From assembly GCA_963682025.1 (NCBI GenBank), contig OY821520.1:138702738-138766737 (forward strand): a stretch of 64,000 bases of DNA, read 5' to 3'. The position numbers and the translations under genes were made by a program. The stretch is from Cordilura impudica (lineage: Eukaryota > Arthropoda > Insecta > Diptera > Scathophagidae). A model generated the notes under the pieces. The model did no database searches, was not told where the DNA came from, and saw only the letters and a list, made by a program, of their open reading frames with translations. This document shows positions 56,657-64,000 of this stretch, in pieces; the first letter of the stretch is position 1; each line of letters begins with the position of its first letter.

Positions 56657-59493
56657 CAGTGCTTCTCAAACTTTTTCATATTGCTGCTCCCTAAATTCCG
56701 AAACAAAAGTTTCATCCCCCCCCCTCCCCCCACCCAAAAAATAATACTATTAAAACACTATTTATCATTAATTTCGTTTAAGTAATATTTTTATTAGAAA
56801 TAATAAATCAATTTTTTTAAACAAAAACTTTTTAAAATAAACTCAAAAATAATATTATATAAAAATTACTTTTACAAAAAGAATATCTAATTTTTACGAT
56901 ATAATAATTTAATGAGAAGGATGTGATTGCATAGTTTTACACAAGTAATCAGTATCGGGTGAAATTTCAGAAATACTAATTCGAAGGTTTTGTTCCAAAG
57001 AGCTCGTTGAAAGGCACGATCTATGTTTATTTTTAAGTACTAGTAATGAAGAAAAAGCTGTTTCACAAAGATACGTTGTCGCAAAAGGTATTAATTTTAA
57101 CAATGCCACTTTTGCGATAGTCGGATATTCTTGCTGTCGCCTTATACAAAATTCTGTACAACTTTTTTCGTTAAACTCTAATTCAAAAGAATTATCTGAT
57201 CTAATTTCAATCAATTCTTCTTGAGCTACCCAAGAAATATGATCATATTTCAATGTTTTAGCAAATGGCATCCTTATCCAGTCGTATTTTCGTTCCTCGT
57301 TCATGTTTGGGAAATATTTAGCAAAAAATCTTTTAGATTCATCAATATGATTCAGTATTGTTTTTTTTTAATTGAATTTGATATTGATATTTCATTGGTG
57401 CAAACAAACTCATTCAGACATGGGAACATTTCCATATTTCCTTCGTTAATAGAGTTTGACCATGAACAAAGTTTTTGTTGAAAAGCAATAAGTTTTGTAT
57501 TCAAAACTAAAATATTGGTTTCTTTTTTATGCTGAGAAAGATTTAATTAATTTATTTTAGCAAAAAAATCTGCTAAATATGATGCTAAACACATCCAACT
57601 TTCATCACTAAAGTGCGTAGCAAGATCTGTTTTTTTTTCTAAAAGAAATAATCGTAACTCATCTTTAAGTTCTAAAATTCTATTTAAAACTTTTCCACGT
57701 GAAAGCCACCTTAATTCAGTATGATATAACAAAACCTCATGCACTGATTCCATCTCCTTACATAAAATATTAAACAATCTCGAGTTTACAGCACGTTTTT
57801 TTTACAAAATTAACAATAGTTGTAATGTCACTCAAAATTTCACTGAGTTCGGAACACATTCGTCGAAAAACTAAATGTTCTCTGTGTATTACGCAGTGAA
57901 TATGTTGCGCATCTGGTGATACTTTTTGTACTTCTGCTTTGAATCCAGAAATTCTCCCAGTCATCGCTGCTGCACCATCTGTACGCACTCCTACAGATTT
58001 TGACCATTCAAGTTTATTCTCTGAAAAGAACTCATCTACTTTTACAAAAATATCAATAGCTCTTGTTGAAGTTAATAGCTCCCGACAAAAAAGTAAATCG
58101 TCATGAATTTGGAAGTTATACTAATATCTTACAAAAACCATTAACTGCGCGTAATTTGTTATATCAGAAGATTCATCAATTTGTATCGCGAAGAAGTTGC
58201 TCTGTTTAATACGAGATATTAATTGGGTTTTAATATTATATCCCATGCTATCAATTCTTCTTTTCATAGTATCGTTTGAGATAGGAATAGACTTAAAAGG
58301 ATTAGCAATTTTTTCACTGTATATAGTTTCACAAATTTTAATTGCTGCTGGTAATATAAGATCTTCTCCTATCGTATAAGGTTTTTTGTTTTTTTTGCAA
58401 TTAATAGGGCAACTTCGAAAGATGCTTTTGCAGGTCATCATTAAGTTTTGTATATTTTGTAAGATCAGTTTGTTCCTTTTTATCTGCTGCCTTTCTTTGA
58501 AAAAATTCGAGTGGCTTACTTTGATATTCTGGGTGCAAAGTAGTTAAATGACGCAGTAGTTTTCCTGGCCTCATACTATCGTTTGATAGTTGGGTGAAAC
58601 AAATTACACACATAGGTCTTTCTTGATTATTAAATGTTGACGAAATAAATCCATATTTCAAATAATCAGTATTATATTTACGATTTTTCAATTGAGGTGT
58701 ATTATCTTCGGGGACGTTTCTCTTATTACCAGTTGTTAATCTCGATGCTGAAGTAGAAGTTCCTGGTAAAGATGATAATTCTACTGGTTCTTGTAGATGT
58801 TCAGATGTAAGTTCTATTAATTCATGTACACTTTCATAATTTTCTCGCTCTTTAGGTATTTTTTTTTAGCCACTTATCCAATTTTAAACCCGTACTAAAA
58901 TCGTTAAAATTTTAAAAAAATAATAGTTAAATTTATCACCTAATTAAAAGAAATAATAATAATTACCTTGAATATAGAAAGAAATATAATTATTTTATAA
59001 TATTTAATTATACTTTTTTTTGCTTTAATAATTCACTTTTTTAACTTTTTTAATATTACATAAAAAAAAAAAAAAAACTACAAAAATCGTCAATGTTGAA
59101 AGCACATCACTAAATGAAGATAAAATTTAAAAATGTGCTTCTTTTTGCAAACTAACTAAGCCTACTGCGGAAATAAATTTTTCAATTTAATAAAATTCTA
59201 GGAAGTTAAAAAATATGCTTCTGTGTAGCTAAGCCTACTACGAAATCTAATAAAATTTAACAAAGTTTAAAAATATGCTTCTGTGTAACTCAGCCTACTG
59301 TGAAAATTAATTTGAACAAATTTTACGATTTTAAATTTAGGAATACACCATTTTCAAAGAAATTTATGAAATAAAAAAAAAATATTTTAAAGACTAAATA
59401 CATAAATGTAGAAATACTTAAATGTTTTGCGGCTCCTTTAAAAAAGTTCTACGGCCCCCTAGGGGGCCGCGGCTAACAGTTTGAGAAGCACTG
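56657..59493 (-). mobile_element. hAT transposon with 8-bp target duplication ATCTAAGT
   Basis: TIRs CAGTGCTTCTCAAACT at the left and the reverse complement at the right. ATCTAAGT is repeated at 56649-56656 and 59494-59501. The 2837-bp element contains a broken transposase on the reverse strand. The right end has an extra inner palindrome (GGCCCCCTAGGGGGCC, 59452-59467). Confidence 0.95.
56909..58691 (-). pseudogene. hAT transposase (BED finger, ZBED/FAM200-like), frameshifted
   Basis: 58691-58401: BED zinc finger with MCVICFTQL (C-x2-C) and LLRHLTTLHPEY (H-x4-H). 58441-58121: MKRRIDSMGYNIKTQLI, then FFAIQIDESSDITNYAQLMV with the first catalytic Asp. 57988-57770: RTDGAAAMTGRISGFKAEV with the second Asp, then HCVIHREHLV. 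57777-57547: LLYHTELRWLSRGKVLNRIL. 57304-56909: hAT dimerisation region, KLIPFATTYLCETAFSSLLV with the catalytic Glu. All domains are present in order but need several frame changes, so it is inactive. Age appears moderate, as TIRs and duplication remain perfect. Confidence 0.92.
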
Positions 59494-59570
59494 ATCTAAG
59501 TCATCGAAGGTCATCTCTTCGAATTTTTTTCAAACTTGTTTCTGTCCACAATACGCGTACATATATAAAA

Positions 59571-60883
59571 CGAATACAACTAAAGAACTCCGATAAATAT
59601 ACCACCCAATTTATGAATAAACTGCAATTTATCTTAATTTTTTGCTATAAATTTGTCTTCATTGTACATTGTTTTGGTATATTTTTACCTTCAAATGTAC
59701 CGTGGTACTATCGCGACTCATTTGTAATATGTAAAAAATTTTCTTATAGGAAGAAATAATTTGTGAAAAAATATTGCATATTATTTTATGAAGGTTGATG
59801 CCAAAAATTAAAAATTAATATTTCCCTCATCAGGATTTAAACTAACTTACATTTTTCATTGACGCAATGATTAATATTGTTAATTTAGAAATGGAATCAG
59901 GGATGTCAAAAATGCATGGCATGTAATTACATAAATCCACATATATTGCTATAACAAATTTTAATATATAAAATTTTGCGAATAAAAGATTAATTCACTG
60001 AAACTGTTATTTCTGGGGAAAAAAGGCTGTATTGTAATTATTGTAGTGAAATCGTTACTGAATGAAAATGCAAATTTTTATTCAATTAATAATCAATATA
60101 TAGCTGGTTCTGAAATTTTTATGTACTTCTTTCACAAGGCAGTTAATATACATAAGTAGAAAATATCATTACGACGAAGTGATTTGTGTAAGGTACATTC
60201 ATACGGGAACTAGATCGAGGTTAGGTTAAAAAAAAAGTTTCAAAGAGATCTTAGTGATTATCGGACGACTGCGTCTCATGGGGACTTGGAATTTAAACTT
60301 TTTAAGTGAACTAGTAATTAATATTAAATACGCACCAAAAGTTCAAGGTCAACTTCAAGGGGACATTTAAATTGCAAAAATTATTAAAACATCTTTTGCA
60401 AAACCAACTTTATGCGTATGAGAAAAATACATACTCGATACAAAAACAAAACCAAAATAATAAAATTAACAGTTTACTATTGGCAACATTTCTGAAATTC
60501 TGTCTGTAGGGTATTAACATAATAAACATGTCGATTTTTTTAAGCATAATTTTTTTTTTTAAAATCTCAATACATTTTTCAGACAACGTTTCTACAATTT
60601 TTTATCCCTTCTAATAATAGGAGTTATTAAGGTCCTTGTTTAATCAATGATTTGATGTTCCCCTGGAGACTACACACATGTGCACCCGTTCATCATATTA
60701 ATGAAACACACTTTCATCGTTGCTAAATGCTGTTCCTTTTTTTTAACTTCGGTGAATCGGGTCATTTTTCTCTTGAAGATGTAATAAAAAAAAAAAAAAA
60801 AAAAAACTGTCGCCATGACCCAGTTCCCCGAAACGAGAAATTCATAGTTTACACTACTGATTTGTCTTCGGAATATTGTAAAA
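59571..60883. other. Intergenic DNA without recognised feature
   Basis: AT-rich. An A-run at 60786-60806 might be the tail of a retroposed sequence, but the upstream sequence shows no similarity I recognise. Confidence 0.45.
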
Positions 60884-61094
60884 GATCAATGCAGTGTTGC
60901 CATAATTTGAAATTGTAAAGATGCTAAATTGCAAAAAAAGGTGCTAAAACGTACTGGAGTCAAAAAAAGATGCTAAGTTTTTTTTCAAATTTCATTACCA
61001 TTACATTGAAAAATTAAATATTTATTAATAAATTCTTTGGTTTTTAAATCGAAAAATTAATATAAAACATAAGTTTTGATTTATATTTTTTAAA

Positions 61095-61469
61095 TCTATA
61101 ATATTAATAGGCTAGGCGATTTCTTGTGACCAATGTTTTGTTCTACCGTTTTATCCCGATATTGACCAAACGTATATTATTTTAAGGTATTTCTTTTTAG
61201 CCATTTTGCAGATTTACAGATTTTTTAATTTTTTCCTTTATTTTGCGTAAATTGCATTTAAAGTTGCTACTAACACATACATAAAATTATACAATGCTAT
61301 GTGAGTGTTTATTAAATTTGTTAATGGTTTGTAATAAAAATGAGTTTGTTTTTTGTGTTGTTTTGTGAATTGGCTATAACTGATTAGCATACCTTAAGGG
61401 TCTTTATTTAATGAAAAAATAAAATTTCCTAGAATTTGCACTCGAATTTCGAGGGCTGGAATCTGCTAG
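61095..61469 (+). mobile_element. Short non-autonomous Helitron (family 1) nested in the hAT element
   Basis: TCTATAATATTAATAGG start and GGAATCTGCTAG end, with A and T flanks. It is the best match to the split Helitron at 39220-42561 and gives the uninterrupted form of that copy's retrotransposon target site. Confidence 0.87.
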
Positions 61470-61819
61470 TTTTAATTAAAATTATTTTGGATTTCATCTG
61501 TAATTTTTTTAAAATCAAATTGAGTTTTTTTAATTTTAAATTAAATGTTTTTAATTTTAGAGGGGTTTTTTTTAATTTCAAATATAACAGAATTTACATT
61601 ATCAAAAGATACGATTATATTACGATAATTGGTTTATGGAATCTAATATTTCTGTGATGTCTTCATTTTCAAGTTCTTCTTGGCTCTGATATATTTCTGA
61701 CGATCGACTTTTATCAACGACATCGCTCGGTATATTCTAAATGTAACAGCACCCATTTTACAATTTCAAACCTTCTTTTATACGTATTACAAAACATAAC
61801 AACTCGGATTTTATTCTGT

Positions 61820-62032
61820 TCAAAGTTTGCTTTTAACTAAAGCCATTAAACTAAAAAAACGTTCAACTTCGGCTTTTGAGAAAGACAAAACTAATAAAGA
61901 CAATACAAATATTGATAACTCTTTAAATGGATTTTCGCCAATAGAATTTTTGTTAACTTCAATCCATAAAGAGGTTGTATTCAGTGTTGTATCCCAATAT
62001 TGTTCTGTGATATAACTCCATTGGATTTGCAT
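61820..62032 (-). pseudogene. hAT transposase dimerisation-region fragment
   Basis: Reverse-strand frame with FKELSIFVLSLLVLSFSKAE and VERFFSLMALVKSKL, the hAT C-terminal dimerisation motif including the catalytic Glu. The rest of the transposase is deleted. The family differs from the hAT at 56657-59493. Confidence 0.85.
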
Positions 62033-62489
62033 TTTTTCTGCTTCAGATGAAATCTTCTAAATATATTGGTTATCGGTTCTTTTGCCCGGTTTAATGTGTT
62101 TTGTATTGAAAATTTTGGCATTTTTTAATACAATATTTTTTGGCAATCGACTTTTTAATTAATTAAAAACTGTTGTTGGTGTTTATATTCTTCTATTTCA
62201 AAATGTTTTGTTATATTTGTTGAAAGAAACGAGTAAAGTGGTAAAAAGAGTAGTACACAAAATTCTCGTATTACACTTTGAGAAATTAAAACATATCAAT
62301 ACCATTAAAATTAAAATTGTATATTAAAAAATAATGAAAAAAAGAAAAAAAGATGTTAAAGCAACTTTTTATTAATAAAATATGCTAAGTTAGCATCTAG
62401 CATCTTTTCATAAATTTTGGATGCTAAACGACAAAAAAAGTTGCTAAATCTAGCAACTAAAATGCTAAAATGGCAACACTGGATCAATG

Positions 62490-63340
62490 TTTTACCCACC
62501 GTTATAAAAAGCGAAAAAATCATATCCGTATTGCTGTTGTACAAACACTTTGAAGTTGTAATATATTGCGTTGATAGTTAATTGTCAGCGATCTTTTTTC
62601 AGAAAGTTTTCTAAACCACAAATAATCTTTTAGAACTCAAATCAGATAGCCATATCAATAGCCTATGGTATCAATCATATCACACTCTTTTACTTTCCGG
62701 TCGGCGAACACTATATTGTGAATTTTTTCGACATTTACGGACTTAATGACCTGCCCTCGTATATACAATTTATATGAACGGGAAATACGTCCATAGATGC
62801 GTGTAAATTTGGGTCAATAATAATTCAATTTGTTCTGTGTAAATTACTTTTTTTTTTAGAACATATTGTTAACAATATAAATACCCACTCCTTAATGAAT
62901 TCTATATTTTACATCAACTCACAAATCTATTAAAACAGAAAAATTGTTTTTTGATAGAATTTGTTTGCTATTCTGCTAGAAGATAGATTTATGCCTGAAA
63001 AGGTTAAATACCTTTAACCTAAATAAAACAAAAAAACTATTTTAAATATTTTAATATTTTAGCAATATTTACGTATGTGCGAGTGTTTACACTGTACAAT
63101 ATTATCCATAGACTATGCCAATAACTAAAAAAAATATTAATTACCACAGATTATCACTACCGAGCAAAAAAAAAAAAAAATGAGAAGTCGTTCTAAAAGT
63201 AATAATAATGTTCGCAAATAAGGTGCGTTTCACAATTATAAGGTCACACAATTTTTAACTATATCTCCAGAACGACGGACTGTGTGGTAAGAATACTTAC
63301 TAGACAAACTGTATGTAGCGAAAAATGAAAGCAACAACAA
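62490..63340. other. Intergenic DNA without recognised feature
   Basis: AT-rich. No frame, tandem repeat or terminus seen. Confidence 0.45.
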
Positions 63341-64000
63341 ACAAGTAAGAACATTATAGTCGGTCTAGACCGCAAAAGCAAAGCAAATTTGAGTAGCATT
63401 GTTATTAATTTTTTGGCTGCAGATATGAAAAAGTTCATATCGGATGCTATATTTATATGGGGACTAGGTCGAAAAATGGATCTATCCTAACCATATTTGG
63501 CAAAATCACTTATATTGTTAAAAAGTATACACAAACCAAATTTGATAAAAATCTGTGCAATATTTTTGTTTTTTAATAGATTTAAGTGAAGATCGGGAAG
63601 CAGCTCTATATGGGGCTTATGACTAAGAATCGTCCTCTAGGAATTATTTTTGGACTACTGATTAATGGATATAATAAACACATACAAACCCAATTTTACT
63701 GAGATCTGTATGATAATTTGGATCTTATGGCAACTCATGTCGATTTCATAGAGTTCATTTTTATGGGGACTAGGTCTGAACATGGACCGAATTTCACCGT
63801 TCATCCTATGACCGATAAAAGCTTATATACCAAATTTCATCGAAATATATTCATATTTGCGACCTGTAGTTTGATTACAAGGTTTACATGGACACACAGA
63901 CGGACGGACGGACACACGGACGGACATCGATAAATCGACTCAGAAAGTGATTCTGAGTCGATCGGTATAACAAAAGATGGGTCTAGGTCAAATATTTTTG
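63341..64000 (-). repeat. DINE-like repeat copy G, running off the window
   Basis: ACAAGTAAGAACATTATAGT and GGTCTAGACCG at the left, body, then (GGAC)n near 63900-63926. The remaining end lies beyond 64000. Confidence 0.87.

Larger units (their letters stand above)
56171..59570 (+). pseudogene. Non-LTR RT C-terminal fragment, interrupted by a hAT element
   Basis: The translation gives KKWKILVNPQKTQAIYFSRR, then KVKYLGVLLDPKLKFKDHI, NRNSKLDSGNKSLILKSV and FYAAPVWHTSAQ, the region just after the catalytic box in Jockey-like RTs. A frame change occurs near 56580. The hAT element at 56657-59493 interrupts the tail, which resumes at 59502 for a short stretch. It is a 5'-truncated and dead copy. 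Confidence 0.8.
60892..62481 (-). mobile_element. Second hAT element, 8-bp target duplication GATCAATG
   Basis: Left end CAGTGTTGCCATAATTT and right end reverse complement CAGTGTTGCCATTTTAGC. Subterminal repeats of GATGCTAAAT type occur at both ends. GATCAATG is repeated at 60884-60891 and 62482-62489. Of the 1590 bp, 375 are an inserted Helitron (61095-61469). A transposase remnant remains on the reverse strand. Confidence 0.92.

Overview
The window is AT-rich eukaryotic DNA from a higher fly (Diptera). The evidence is one multi-exon cytokine-receptor gene with fly-type introns, together with dipteran transposable elements. Very long introns and repeats resembling those of calyptrate flies (blowfly or house-fly type) make a calyptrate plausible, but I cannot fix the species.

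The only recognisable host gene is an orthologue of domeless (dome), the JAK/STAT receptor for Unpaired-type cytokines, on the + strand. Eight coding exons can be joined in one frame: 9904-10138, 20589-21078, 21146-21452, 21517-22012, 22072-22183, 31461-31642, 31711-33086 and 45252-45476. All junctions are GT/AG and all phases match, giving 1140 codons plus a stop. The signal-peptide exon was not found and probably lies upstream. The extracellular part carries a cytokine-binding module and fibronectin III repeats, followed by one membrane helix and a tail with repeated Gly-Tyr-(Val/Ile) motifs, two of which are YxxQ STAT-type sites. Four introns are 59-68 bp and three are about 9-12 kb.

Nearly everything else is mobile DNA in layers. 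1-9.9 kb holds DINE-1/Helentron-like repeats, mariner and Tc1 remnants, MITEs and a 2.3 kb low-complexity tract. Intron 10.1-20.6 kb holds a Tc1/mariner element, a small Helitron, two non-LTR fragments and several DINE-like copies. Intron 22.2-31.5 kb holds a 2.7 kb Helitron with an internal minisatellite and GC island, hAT remnants and an R1/LOA-like retrotransposon. Intron 33.1-45.3 kb holds a Jockey-like element with a long intact reading frame and a three-level nest: retrotransposon inside Helitron inside I-like retrotransposon. 45.5-64 kb, downstream of the gene, holds a second Helitron of the same family, a TIR element with 8-bp target duplication carrying an uncharacterised protein fragment, two hAT elements with 8-bp target duplications, and another DINE-like copy.

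The most informative parts are nested insertions with exact junctions, since they reveal element ends, target duplications and order of insertion. No bacterial-type system, CRISPR array, rRNA or tRNA was seen.
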